Shown here piece by piece: positions 49,261 through 61,870 of a DNA stretch of 64,000 bases. Made by a program: the position numbers and the translations under genes. Within the stretch, counting starts at the first letter, position 1. The number at the start of each line of letters is the position of its first letter. The notes beneath the pieces were generated by a model that was given only the letters and a program-made list of their open reading frames with translations, did no database searches and had not been told where the DNA came from. This stretch comes from Epiperipatus broadwayi (lineage: Eukaryota > Onychophora > Udeonychophora > Euonychophora > Peripatidae), in NCBI GenBank assembly GCA_028023455.1, contig JAQFVV010000032.1:2108001-2172000 (forward strand). Reading direction: 5' to 3'.

Positions 49261-49564
49261 TTCGTGAAAACGAAAAAACTTTTTAAACTTTTATGTGGGA
49301 AAAAAATATTGAGTATATGACACACTATTTACTTGAAACACATTTTTATATATATACTGAGAGAAAATATTTATATTTATATTAACAATGACTCACAGGG
49401 AGTGTGTACCAATATTCAAAAAAAATTTTAAGCTGGGTGTCCGAAAAAAATTTTCAAAAAAAAAAATTTTTTTTTTTTTTTACAATGTTATATCTATCAC
49501 TATCTACTACTATCTCAGGTATATGGGTGTTTGTATTCGAAGCCCTACATTGACGTGCCAAACC

Positions 49565-49582
49565 CGGAGAAAAGAAAAAAAA
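49565..49582 (+). other. Candidate polypurine tract of the LARD-like element
   Basis: Eighteen bases after one leading C are purines and end two bases before TGTGCCGG at 49585. A-runs are common in this genome, so the position next to the repeat is the main argument. Confidence 0.5.
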
Positions 49583-49584
49583 TC

Positions 49585-51893
49585 TGTGCCGGTCAGATTT
49601 GTATGTTCACGTAACAAGATCTAGCATCTAGGCAAAAGTACCTCGAATCCAATCATGCACAAGATACACAGGTCAGGAACACTCATGAACTCTGCCCTAT
49701 TTACCTATTTCCCAGATCTATAACATTATGAGCAACAATCCCGATGACATCGATTAATTTACTTCTCACCCGCCGGCATCGATCATCGGAGACACAAAAA
49801 AGACTCTAGGCTAAACTTATATGATAGAATAACTTAATAACTAGCTATATTTTATGAGCAATGAAGGCTCACAACCTAGCATATTAATTATGTATTGAGC
49901 GGAGATCATCTAGTCATATTTAGCATAAGTAATAACTTAATATATTATCTTAACTAAAAGAAAGCAATGGTTCGAGTTTGATATATATATTTAAAATTTA
50001 TTAATAACAAAATTATGTCGGGTTATTTAGCCGACGTTAGCCTCATGAGTATTATATATATGTGTTTGATTCATATTTAATGATAACATTATAATTGCGG
50101 CTATGCCAATAATATATATGTGTGATTTAATAAATTAGCGCTATTGGAATACATTACTAGAATCCTATTACACCCCCAGAGACGAAAAGAGCATTTACTT
50201 AATTTAAAAAAAATAATAATAATTTTACAAGCCGATATTATATTTGGTTACATTCAACATTATGATTAATTTGAGTTATAGATAATTAATGCGCAGGATG
50301 GGTAATGAATAATTACATAAACGATACTAAATCTATCGCATTAATACTTATATTAAACTAATGGAAATATGTCTGTTTAAAGAAATCATTTCATTACGGC
50401 TTATGAATACTTCTGGGCGACTAATAAGACACTGAAAGGCGGTGCGTGCATGGTGGCTGATTGGGTTGGTCCAATTATGGATCCTGGAGTGTGCTTCATG
50501 AATTTTTAATAACGAAGTGGACCGATTTCCTCTGCAAACGTAAGCAGGGTCGGTTTGACGAACAAAAGAGTCCAAGATTCCCTGGAATGAAGTACAGGCG
50601 AATCATGGATGATGAAGAGTGGTCGACAATGTCATTATCAGGCTAGATTTTCTAGAGCGATCCCCGTATAAAGCATGCACATAAGACCTAGGATGTCCCC
50701 AGGGTGGTTTTACAGCCTGGTTTAAGGACATAGAAAATGACGATGGGGCCCGACTTCGCGGATGCCTCCATGTGAGAAAGAAGCACAAATATATATATAT
50801 ACGAAATGGCCTTTATGCATGTAACGCTTAATAATATAATATATAAATATAATTCTAAAGATTAAAAAAAATCGAAACATATTTATTGCCTACAAATTAT
50901 GAAATATTCGGCGTAATGATATGGCTTCACTAAGCAAACATGGATAATAATTATACTTAAATATAAAACTAAGCTCTTAAGATCCCCCTCCCCCTTACAT
51001 TATGTTACTTAATATTATTCATTACTTTTTACACATTTAATAAATCTCAATTTTGGTTAATCAATGCCCTTGTGAAAATATATAAATGATTACAAAATAA
51101 GTGGGTGGTGGTAATAGCTAAGATGGGTTTTACATATATAATATAATTTTAAGAATAAAAGATAGCGCATTATTTAGAAAGGAGAATGTGAAAAACAGAT
51201 GTCAAATCTGTTTTTCTACAGTAAACATGAAAAATATAATTAGTTTATTTATCTAAAATCGCGAGCACCTGGGCAAGTCGAATAAGACTTGTTTTGATCA
51301 AATTATAAATTATTTACCCAGTAAATGATGGGTGGGGAAACGAAAATGAATTATATGCTGGCGATTTTAGAATACTATTGGCATTTATTTTAAAATATAA
51401 ATACATAAATGTAAATGAAAATTATTTGCCGCTTGGAATTAAAAAAAAAGGAAAAACATTTTATAAGAGGCTTAATATAGATTAGTTATATAGAGTTATA
51501 CGAATACATATTTTGAAGACATTTAAAATAGATGATTTAAATTATAAATATTACAGAGAAGGCAGGATTTAGAAATTATAAGCGGTCAAAGTTCTTTTAC
51601 CTTGATTATTTGGAAGATAGTTTCACTAGGAATCAGTCCATCGGTATTATTTCACTAGATTTAGGGTAGCATTATTATTTGAAAGATAGCACTTCACTTT
51701 CACTGGAAAAATACATAAAGTTCAGTAGTACAGGATTTCGAGCTTCGTTCATGGGAACAGCATATTAGAACGGAGGGACAAGGCGAAATTTCCTACTCAC
51801 GACACATTGAGTGAGAATTAAAACTGGCGTAAAATATGTATAACAACATAGTTATTTAATGGTCTCCTCTTCCTTGTGGATTCAAATCCAGCA
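49585..51893 (+). repeat. 2.3 kb long terminal repeat, right copy
   Basis: Nearly identical to 43783-46054. Many substitutions are CG against TG or CA (for example ATCGTGCGCAAG on the left, ATCATGCACAAG here). Shared sequence ends at GTATAT (51899), after which 51900 onward is unrelated to the interior. Confidence 0.6.
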
Positions 51894-51899
51894 GTATAT

Positions 51900-53924
51900 T
51901 GAAGCAATGGATCTGAAGCCCGATCCATGCTTCACATCTTCCTATAAACTTAATTAGTATTGTAGACCTGAATTAAGTTTATAGTTCAATATCAACTTTG
52001 CTGACTGAACAAGAGTGTCTGGTTGTGGGGAGGGTCTCTGGGGGCCTAAATCCTAGTCCCTATGTGGGTTGGAGCTGGGAAAAGGGTGCTGTAGGGATCG
52101 TTACCCAAATTGGATATCTTGTTCAATTTATTAGCAATAATAACGTTATACATTGCGGTTTAGTGATTGTGTTCTAAGCCAAAGATTTTATTCAATAAAT
52201 AATAAATTATTTGCTCAACAGTGGATGTTAATGGGCTGTATTTGAACATTTGATTTCAAGGGTTGCTCTGATCTTCACTGATACATTCTGCATCAAATCT
52301 CTTACAGAGTCTCTCACAATGTCATTTTAATAGCAGTGCAGAGCTTCACAAATCGTCGCTAATTTTCGCATTTGACTATTAACAATAGTAAAGCACCTCA
52401 TGCATTAGGGCTTAGGGTTTTCATAAGTTATCAGGGTACTGTAACATGATTGATGAGGTTAAATATGCTATTTTAATTTATACATCACTCTATGTAAATC
52501 AGCAATCGCCTTGGAAAACTAGTATTATATCATTACGATGTCAGACAATCTTCAAAATAACTATCATTTAATCTCTACCTTCTGCAAGATCATAGAGAAA
52601 ATTAAGAGACTGAATAGTAGCCCCTATGGGAATAATTAAGACACTTAGACAATTTATCAGTTGCCTAAAACCTAAATATTCCACCCCTAAAAAATCCAAA
52701 AATTCTCAATTACGAACAAACCCTCGCAGCCACAAGCTCAACCAGGTATCGCTCAAGGTTTAAACACAAGATAAATAGCAATACTTAATAACCATGAAAA
52801 CACATTGTATTTGTTTTGTATATCTAATAGACTAATAAATTCTAATTTAAAAAAAAAACAACAACAATATAATAGTCTCAAATAGTGAAATGATATTCAG
52901 ACAAATAATAATGACTTTTTCTCATTAATAGAAGTTTCATCGAATTTATCTTATCATAATAATTTTCAACACAAGCTTTTTAGCAATTTCAACGTTAACA
53001 GATTTGCTATTTAATATTGCTTATTGCTATGATGGTTTCTGAAATAAGTAGAGTTTACATGACATCAAAACCAGGCAGCTTTGGTTACTTTGAAGACAGT
53101 TACATGTTAATTAGAAATGCTGTTTCAAAATTTCATGACTTTCTAATATAGTAACAATTTAAATTCACTTGAAGTTGGGTCTTTTACTGAAATTTTATGC
53201 TTAAAGTAGTGAATTTCTATTGCTGATAATGAAGCTATAGAAATCTCAGAAATTTGCATTTTTTTATTGGAAATAGAGGGCAGTGAAGCTTTGTTTACAA
53301 AATGTTTTTCTAATTGCTACATCAGAAGCATTATCATCTTCTCTCTACAAAGAATGTATTGACTATACTTTATATTAAAAAATTGAATGCACAGTAACAA
53401 TCGTAAAATAAATAACAGATCATTTCCTAATTTGATTACTATTAAGAGAGAAAGATTGCTAAAAAGTGATTTCTTCAGTTCTAAAATGAACAGCTGGTTT
53501 ATTTATCAAATTAGCAATAATAATATAACTTTAGAAAACTTAAGAAAGATTTGAGTTGTAAAAATAGAAAACAAAAGTCAGAATGTCAGTTTTCATTTCA
53601 AATCAACTTTTATATTTCATTCTTTTCTGATTCTTTCACTGGTTATAAAACTGCATTCGAGTAACATATTAAAAAATTTATATTGTTTACTTTCTTGAAA
53701 AAATCATAACTGTCAAAAAACATCTAAAAAAATTCCTCAAACCTGAAGTTGCAAAACTGAATAATGAAGAGTTGATAGTTTCACTAATTAAAATTAACTT
53801 GATATATTCAACCAATTTTATTTGCTTATTATTTAATTTTAATAAATGAATATATGTTTATATGTTCATGTATGAGTGCATTTTCAAAAAATAACAATAA
53901 ACAGTCACTCAAAAATGAGGACTG
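51900..53924. other. Intronic DNA with a GC-richer patch
   Basis: 51900-52110 is GC-richer (contains GGTTGTGGGGAGGGTCTCTG) and may be another old repeat. The rest is AT-rich with no exon or protein recognised. Confidence 0.4.
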
Positions 53925-54875
53925 TCATTTCAAATTCACTCTAGAAATGAGTATTGTTATAATTATACAAACCATTCTGTGAAAGACCAATATGTTCACG
54001 CGTAGAACATAGTGGTCCATTTTTCTGTTTAATTGATATTTTAAAATGATTTTTAATTTCTTCAGCAACTTTTTTTTCTGAAATATTTCAACACCATGTC
54101 TAATTATAATTCTCAAATTTCTACTCTTTTCTACATCTTCCCAATAGAAACAATTGACATTCATTTCTTTAGAATGTCTTGGAAATAATTCTTATAATGT
54201 AAACACGATCACTCTCTCACAACACCATGCTTAAATTCACCAAAAACACCCTTTCAAGAAGTCTTCCATTATTGATTTGTTTTATATGTTCAATTCAACA
54301 AAGATGCGATTTTGCAATAAAAAGGATCTAAAAATATCACAGTCAGTAAGCTGAAGAGCCTATTAATTAGTATTAGGATTTTGGCATCAGTTACATATTT
54401 TTAAAATTTGATAGAAAAACCTTAAATGAAATTTTTCTAATGCTTTTATATTGCACTGATAGAACGTCCAAGTTTCACTTCCATACAATAAATTAGATAA
54501 AATAACAGCTCTATATACAGCTTAGTTACAATAGTTATTTCTATGTGATGAAATGTTTATCTTTTAATTTTTTAAAGCAATAATAGCACCTTGGAATCTA
54601 TATTAGTCCTTAACTAACGAAGTTCACTTTTCTACTTATAAAATTACCTAAGATATGTGAAATGATTTACATTCTCAAATTAATAACCATTCAAGCAAAA
54701 AGCTGCTGAGAATTTTTCTACCACAACTGAGTGATAAAAAATTTGAGTTTTTTTTAACATTAATTAATAAACCAAGAATCTTTATAAGTTGCATTCAAAA
54801 CATTAACTTCATCATCTTGTGAACTGGTGAATATAGCACAATCATCAACATACTGTAAACCCAGAATCCAAGAAG
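53925..54875 (-). pseudogene. LINE reverse transcriptase and C-terminal remnant
   Basis: Minus strand, starting near 54870: LQYVDDCAIFTSSQDDEVN is the RT catalytic box, with the spacing of RTE/CR1-like LINEs (LQYADDaal.a.sEed.q). Following pieces include FENVNHFTYLR (usual V..FTYLG) and, after several stops, the degenerate LLYGSETW region at about 54460-54500. The ORF 54164-53925 carries FYWEDVEKSRNLRIIIRHGVE, matching the W...A.DR..WR....G terminal block of such elements. It is the same family as 12184-12860, and more of it is present here. Stops throughout. Confidence 0.65.
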
Positions 54876-55887
54876 ATTTAAACTGATGCTTGCAAATTAA
54901 TTAATATATCAAATCAATTATTTTAAAAAAGTTTAATCATATTTAATTACATAATTATAAAATATCCTTCAAATCAATACACTGAAATAATTGTTGCTTG
55001 ACTTCACTCAAAATTTTTTTTATTAACAAACCAAATAACGAAAAGAGAAAAAATAGAATATATGTAAACAAATTTTATTGTTATATCGCTTTGTAGAGAT
55101 AAAAAAGAAAAATAGCTTAATACAGGTCAAAGGTCTTTTCAAGTATCATTAACTGTGAAGAGGCCTTGTTCATCAGACTTGTTTATTTCTGAATGGTGAG
55201 AATTTGAGTGTTTTCTTTTTTTTTTTTTTTTGATATTACCTTAGATTAAATTGGATATGGCCCTACTTAAAAAAAATTGTAAGCTTGATGATAATCTTTA
55301 AAAAATTCATGTTTTATCTGGTTGAATTTAAAATCTAGATGAAAAAAAGAATGATGTTCTCATGCACTATAATGAGACTCATAAATATAAATACCTTTAT
55401 GAATTTAGGTATACAAAATATAAATCCGTATTAACTTGCAGTTGTATATTGACTATTTTATTGTCTAGTTTTAATAATATTTAAATTTTTCAAATACATT
55501 CAAATGCTAATAATATACAGGTTAATATACTGATCCAATGTGTGTGCATTGTATTATTCTCCTCTCTTCAGATGTTATTGTCCGATCAGTGAGAGTATTA
55601 TTATATGAATCTAACCTGTGATTTTTAGGTTTGTGGATATTGTTACTGGTTAGACAGATACTTTAAAAATCTAAAAAATATTGGTTCAATTCCAATTAAT
55701 CGGACCAGCTGCAATTGAAGAAGAGATTGAATTAGTATCATGAATCATATACTAACCAAGTAAGTTGTTACTAATAGTTGAGTGTGAAAGTTCAAATAAA
55801 GTTTCTATTTTTCTAAAAACAATTTAACAACTAAATTACAAATAATATAGCATCATAAAAAACCTTGAGATGAACATTCATACTAAC
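54876..55887. other. AT-rich intron flank of the Rel exon
   Basis: A moderately GC-richer stretch at 55125-55200 (GGTCAAAGGTCTTTTCAAG...CATCAGACTTG) resembles a repeat, but no second copy was found. Nothing else seen. Confidence 0.4.
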
Positions 55888-55979
55888 CTGTTTATGTACA
55901 TCGTGAAGTCCAAATACTCCTTTAGAACTCCAACTAATTTCATCTCCAGATTTTTCAAAAAAAATAACTTCAATATTTT
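55888..55979 (-). CDS. NF-kappaB/Rel (Dorsal-like) exon: middle of dimerization domain
   Basis: 92-nt internal exon on the minus strand, preceded by TTATTTATGTAG and followed by GTTAGT. It takes one base (G) from the preceding exon, which makes the codon GAA. It then encodes 30 residues: NIEVIFFEKSGDEISW, a short loop, and GVFGLHDVHKQ. The strand-loop-strand with (E/D)-I-x-V-x-F at the start and DVH(K/R)Q at the end is universal in Rel family IPT domains. The phase is 1 at its start and 0 at its end. It joins directly to AIVFKTPPY of the exon at 27972-27834. No disabling change is visible. Confidence 0.92.
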
Positions 55980-56279
55980 CTACATAAATAAAAAATGAAA
56001 ATATTTATTGTATTAGAACTTCACAATGCTTCAATAAAATAAAATTGAATGTTAAATTGTCTGGCTAAAAACAAATGGATATAATAATATAGTAAGATAA
56101 AACAAACACAAAGCAATAGCATTTGATCGGTATCATCGGTAATTTGCCAATTGCTTGTTAACTTCTTACAATAATTAAATTCTATAATTCATGTTAATCT
56201 GTGGAGGTAAAATAAATAAACACTTTTTCAGAACCTATCATATTAGGTTTTCAAGATCTTCAAGGCATATCCATTGTAG

Positions 56280-56620
56280 TAGTTATATATGAATTGATTA
56301 AATTCATCCTTCTCATTGCTGTCTTTTTCTTTGATTATCAATCTTTCCAAGTATTATACACTTTCTAATAAATTTATATCACCTCATAATATAACCAGAG
56401 TAAAACAATTCAACACAATAATTTATGTTTCAAATCAAAGTTCATATCTAATGTGATCCTTTAGATTGTATTATTTGCCATCCATGACTTTCTTAAAACT
56501 CATTATTATAAATACAATTTAAAAAGCATCCACACTTTTCCTATTCATTTTCTTCAATATCCAAATATTATAACCATAATCACAGAAAATGCTAAGATAG
56601 AATAAATTTAACCTTTCACT
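56280..56620 (-). pseudogene. LINE C-terminal fragment (tentative)
   Basis: The minus strand near 56600-56500 reads IFCDYGYNIWILKKMNRKSVDAF and then MSFKKVMDGK after a stop. This resembles the LLYGCETWTL..........DAFE..C.RR...I.W block downstream of the RT in many LINEs, but heavily mutated. Lies in the 3.6 kb Rel intron. Confidence 0.3.
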
Positions 56621-56644
56621 TATTAAAAAATACATCTTTATATC

Positions 56645-59537
56645 AAAAGTGCCCAATCTTTTGGCACCTTTAGCTCACACTAGAAGAGAAACAGTTATCT
56701 TGGGCCACACATTATATATAATTTTTATTTTAAAAAAAACACTGTAGAAAATTGTAGGCACTAATATTTTCATATTTCTGATGAAAGTTTTATTTTAAAA
56801 TATATTCAACTCAAAATAATCAATGAAAATAAAAAATACATCTTGCTATATTGCAGTATTAATTTTTAAAATATTTTTCAAGTTGTAAGCCAATACAAAT
56901 TCATTTATAGTGTATGTAGCTATCCAGGAGGTTGTGCCAAATCTTCTTCTAACAACTATCAAACTTATATTACTATTAACGCTCTCTAAGATAAAATTTT
57001 TCATACAAGGCAAAAAAATATTTCAAGATCCTTGATACAGATATTATCTATAATTGGATTATTACATTCAAATTCATTACTCAATAGATGATTGGCTAAT
57101 CTTTTGGAAGTCACATGGTAAATAAATTATTAAACAATGTCTGTTACTTATTCAGAGCATGTTTAAGTTGCAATAATATATTAACAATAAAAAATGGAAA
57201 ATGCAAAAACTTCACAAAATTCAAACTATGAAATCAATTTTGAATAATGGATAGTTATTTATTTCATATCAAAAACAGACTATTATGCAGAATATTGGAT
57301 GTAAGGCATATATTTATATATCTTTTTAAAAAGTTTCCTTTTTTTTTTAAAAAAAAAAAAAAAGGGGGTGATATCACATTAATACGGGAAGGGGGGGGGG
57401 GGTTGCAAAGAAATATAGTGAAATATCGCTTCAACATTATTGAAGAAAAATTATTTACATGATTAAAAAAATGATAGTGCTGGGAAATTTAAAAATTATA
57501 AGTAAGAATAATTTATTATTATTTACTAAAATAATATAAATTTTAACTTAGATTTTATAATTCAAAACAGTCATCATCTATTGCAGTGAACTTGAACAAT
57601 TGTTAGTGCATGTATTGTGTTTTACATTAACTGTTTATTTTCTTTGATTCTGAAATCAGTGTCATAGAAGTAAATGTTGTTTTTTTGATTAATTATTTTT
57701 TGAACTGTCTTTTTTTTTATATCTGTTATAGCTCTATTGTATTGTTTTCCTTTGATAGTTTTTTTTAAAAAAATTTAAAATGATATGCACATATTATAAT
57801 TATACAGATCATTATTAAATATTATTGCACATATATATACACCACCATTATAATTAGTTTATTATTGATAAATACATTGTAATTATAATATATTAAAATA
57901 CTGTATACACAAAATAATCTTATAATTTTCCAAAAACATTTTTTATTTTGTTTATAACAAAATTACTTTCAAGTTTCTTTTATTCTAAGATTAATAAATT
58001 TATTGTTATAATTGCTCTTTTTATTCCTGATAATGCTTTGAATAATCTTAAATCTCTCCTTATTGAATCACCTACAGATAGATCAAATTCCGAACTTTAA
58101 ATAAAAGCAAAAATGTCATTTAAATTTTACTTAATAGATTTTTAAAGCACTTTTTGCAAATGAAAAAATGTGGAATGTTTTGAATTATAAAATCTGAGTT
58201 GTAATTAACATAAATTTCTATGAAAAATCATTAAATTGACTGTATCTATATTTTTAAAAAAGGTTCCATACTATCATTTTTCAGTACCTATCATTTATTT
58301 TTTTCTGCTTTTTGAAAATGACAAATCGAGATGTATGCAATAACGTATATATACTTTTAATATAGTAATTATATATAATGTCTCAAAAAAACTGGAGTTA
58401 ATATAAAGTGTAGTGATTAGATTCCTGCATGTCTTTTACATTTCTATTCAAAATTATTATCTGTAAAAAGATTATTACAAACACAACTTAAATTTTTTAC
58501 TTATTTTGAGAAATTTTTTTTAAAAAAAAATTTTTGAAAAATATTTGATAATTGATTGGGCAAATTTTGAACTGCAAATCATCATGCTGTGGATATAAAA
58601 AATGTGATGGAATATAATATAGTTTATACTTTGAAAGCTTCTACTTTCAACATTTTTCCATGAATGTCAGTAACGTTTGACCTAACTTCAAGTCTATCAT
58701 TTTCTTCTCTTATTTATATTAAAATAAATAATGTACTTAATAGGAACAAAGCAATAACAGGAAATAAACCAGGATAAGAGATGAAGCAGACACTCTCAAG
58801 TATTATTAAAAGCACTTGCACTGAATTCAAATTCAATAGTAAATGATATAACCATTCCAATGTGAACCACTTTTCATAATAATGGAGAGCAAAGTAAATT
58901 TTATTTTGGTTCAAATTGTATTTTTTAAAAATATATATATATGTGTGTGTAAAATTTGAGTTAAAATCAGATCTATCAAGTGACTGAGAAAACTAGAAAT
59001 AAAGGAATTGAATAAAAAAAATAAAAATTATTTATATTTAAATTCAAAAGTCAAAAAAAAAAAAAGGCAAACAAATAAATGACAATGACGAATTTTGATT
59101 TCTCATCAGTATTTCTCTAATCATATTTTATAAAATATTCAAACATCTAAATGAAGAATATTAGTAAGGCTACATTTACAGTAAAATTGGAAAAGTCTAA
59201 ATTCATATGCTTGATAAACTTGAAGATAATCTATCACTGCAACTTCATATTTCTTTATTTTATTCTTCTAAATATTATCATGCTGAACTAATATTAGTAC
59301 ATGATATATATAACAAAAATGGCAGGTTTCATAATGGTGAACTGTTAATAATTGATTGCGAATTTTTCAGCTTGACTGCTCAAAGATTGCCAGATAAACA
59401 CTATCATAAAATATAGGAAAAAAAGATAGAAATATTTATAAAAGTTAAATTATAATAACAAAGTTTATGATTAAATATTTACTTTCATTTTTGATATTTT
59501 AAATAAAAATGAACTTAATTTTTAAAAAAATATTTAC
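56645..59537. other. Rel intron, AT-rich with a homopolymer cluster
   Basis: 56645-56710 (CCCAATCTTTTGGCACC...GGGCCACAC) resembles the terminal region of hAT-type MITEs, not confirmed at the other end. Around 57332-57402 lie T10, A15, GGGGG and then 12 consecutive G. No coding exon seen. Confidence 0.3.
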
Positions 59538-59642
59538 CTTTTTGCACTTTTTCACACAAAAGAAAAACTTCTTGACCACCTTCACACGATCCACTGCTAT
59601 GGTCTATCCGGCAAATTTTTAATTTACACGTACTTGGGGATT
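59538..59642 (-). CDS. NF-kappaB/Rel (Dorsal-like) exon: start of dimerization domain
   Basis: 105-nt internal exon on the minus strand, preceded by ATATTTTTGAAG and followed by GTAAAT. It begins with two bases completing a codon from an exon outside the recognised set, encodes 34 residues and leaves G for the next exon. The peptide includes [19 protein letters not shown] and [15 protein letters not shown]....SG...GG.E.FLLC.KVQK is the first strand pair of the Rel dimerization domain, just after the N-terminal DNA-binding half. The next exon continues E-NIEVIFF, as in all family members. The N-terminal Rel homology exons were not found between 59643 and 64000 and probably lie to the right. 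Confidence 0.92.
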
Positions 59643-61842
59643 CTTCAAAAATATAAATAAATATTTATAACTAATGCATTCAAATTATATATATATTAAT
59701 TATATATAGATCTATATATATGGTATTACAGTTTTAGTTTATTTATATAGATAAAATAAAAACAACCTTTAAGTAAGTGCACTGTAGAGAAAAGTTCTCT
59801 TTATTATCCCCTTAAAAAAATCACTTAAGAGGTCTTGTCAATTTTCAAAGATCTAAGCATTTTTTCATTCTTGTTTTATTTTTTAAATAGTTGGATATTC
59901 ATATTTATTGATCAATAGTGGATAGTTAGCTGGAAGAATTATGAGCCTACTTATCCTAAGACTTTTTTATAGATAGACAACTTCCATATTTCTCCATTCT
60001 TTTTTATTTCATAAATAATTTCATATAAATAAAGATACAATAAAAGACAAATAACCCCCAAGATGCATTTCGTGGTGAACCAGCACTCATCAGTTGGGCC
60101 TACTAAGTCTGTTGAAATTTAAGACTAGTCAGACCAAATTTGAATCCGTATGAGGCAAATATGCTATTATTTTATTGAGGCCCCTCATGCTTATATACTA
60201 TACTGGAAACACCTTTTGTTGCTACTGCTAATGGTATTTATACAGAAACTTATATATCAATACATATTTCAATGCTCAGATTTTTTTTTCAATTCATATA
60301 TAAATTATTCAAAAATATATATATCTTATCGGTTTACCCAAAGATTAATTGATATTTGAATTTTAATTATCATTAATTAAAAATGGATTTTGCTGATGAT
60401 AATAAAACCTTTTCCTTATATGATATTTATATAAGTTACTCTGCTTATATTTCTTGGTCGTCATATTTCAAATCCTATCTCAGAGGATCTCACTTAACAT
60501 TTCTCGTTAAAGATTTATTTGAAGATATTGTGTTTGAACTTCATTAACCCACATTCAGGATGCCACTTTCTAAAATCTGTTGTCACTTTTCAAAGTAGTC
60601 CGAAAACACTTGCAAAGTGATGCAATTTCCCCCTCAGTTCTAAATCCACAAAATAAAAAAATTGAGATATTTCATTCAAGAGATTTAAAAAAAAAATTGC
60701 CTGAAATAAAATCAAGTGAATATGGCTAATAGATAAGCTGGGTCATGCAGAATTTAATTAAGAAAGTGTTTCATACTCAAGGTTTTGAGATGACATCTTA
60801 CGGGGGTGGAGCTTGTGCTCTTTATTTTGCCACAAAACAGGATGTTTTCATTTTACTTTATCATGTAAATGTTTCAGAACTTTCAGATAAAATGTCTAAC
60901 AATTACAAACTAAATTTGAGAGAAAAATGCCATTTGCATCAAAAAATAAAAATCAGTATTGTTTTGACTTTGGACTTCACTTGCACACTTTTTAGGGATG
61001 TGGTAAATTTAACATTTCAATTTAACCACTCATAAACTTGTATTCCTATGAGATCTGCTTGCTTATAATCTTTTTCAAGCATTAAAACTATTTTCCTTGT
61101 CGTATTCTATAAACGAAAACAGAATTTCACATTGTTGAACTTTTCAGCCATTATAAAATAATTGACAAATAAGTGTAATGCACTTTAAAAAAAAAATTTG
61201 CTACATGGTACCATGATTTCACACGGTAATGTCATTTAGCAGAAAGACTCTGCAGAAATATGTGACAGAAGTATATACTACAATAGCTGTGCAAACCAGA
61301 GAACAAAATTCAGTTATTTTTAGGTCCGTCCCCTTTACATTGCTATTTTTATTAGTATGTAATCTAAAGTTCTTGTAAAAATTGCATCTTCAACAAAATG
61401 CATAAAAATCAATATGGCATATGTGAAAAGCAATCAATTTTTAAAAATCAGAAGAATCTTTCTCTCTTTTCACTTTAGCAATAATGATTTTAAAACAAAA
61501 AGCAATGGAAGCAATCTGTTCATATGTTTGTGCATGTTTTTAAGAATATTTATAAATAGTTAAATTATTTAAGATATTTTACATAAAACATCAAAAAAAC
61601 TTTCTTAATATTGGGATTTTTTTTTAAAAAAAACCTGCACCTTAAACAATTGACTTAATTTCTATGACATTAAAATTATATATGTGAAAACTAATGACAA
61701 ATAAAATGCAAGATATAATATTATGTTGGAGCGTGCTGCCAAGTAATTGTAATAAGAACAGAAAATTAAAGTTTTGTTTAGTGTTCTAAGTTTTTGGTTA
61801 TTTTTTATTTATTTTTTTTGGATGATGCTTCACTATATTACA
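59643..61842. other. Rel intron, no feature seen
   Basis: Open frames at 60150-60359 and 60745-61035 have no recognisable domain and no splice context. A small GC-richer patch at 60060-60130 may be a repeat. Confidence 0.4.
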
Positions 61843-61870
61843 TTTACAGCCTTGTTAAAACTATTACTGA

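Larger units (their letters stand above)
43783..51893 (+). mobile_element. LARD-like non-autonomous LTR element (about 8.1 kb)
   Basis: Two direct repeats of about 2.3 kb (43783-46054 and 49585-51893, near 97-98% identical apart from small indels) bracket 3.5 kb. The repeats start TGTGCCGG and end CCAGCA, giving TG/CA ends. A purine run, CGGAGAAAAGAAAAAAAA (49565-49582), lies two bases before the right repeat, where a polypurine tract belongs. GTATA is found before the left copy (43777-43781) and after the right copy (51894-51898), one base out of register on the left. However, GTATA also follows the left copy, and no clear primer-binding site is visible. The interior holds tandem repeats and no gag or pol. 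Alternative: a segmental duplication of a single repeat. Confidence 0.55.
27973..55887 (-). other. Rel gene intron, about 27.9 kb
   Basis: Joins exon 55979-55888 (donor GTTAGT) to exon 27972-27834 (acceptor TTTTTTTTAAG). The phase is 0 at both edges, so splicing gives DVHKQ-YAIVFKTPPY without a break. It carries the long terminal-repeat element at 43.8-51.9 kb and many smaller repeats. The size reflects repeat accumulation. Confidence 0.85.

Noticed and set aside
60745-61035. 96-codon plus-strand frame near the Rel exons
   Set aside because: No recognisable domain, opposite strand to the gene, no splice sites.
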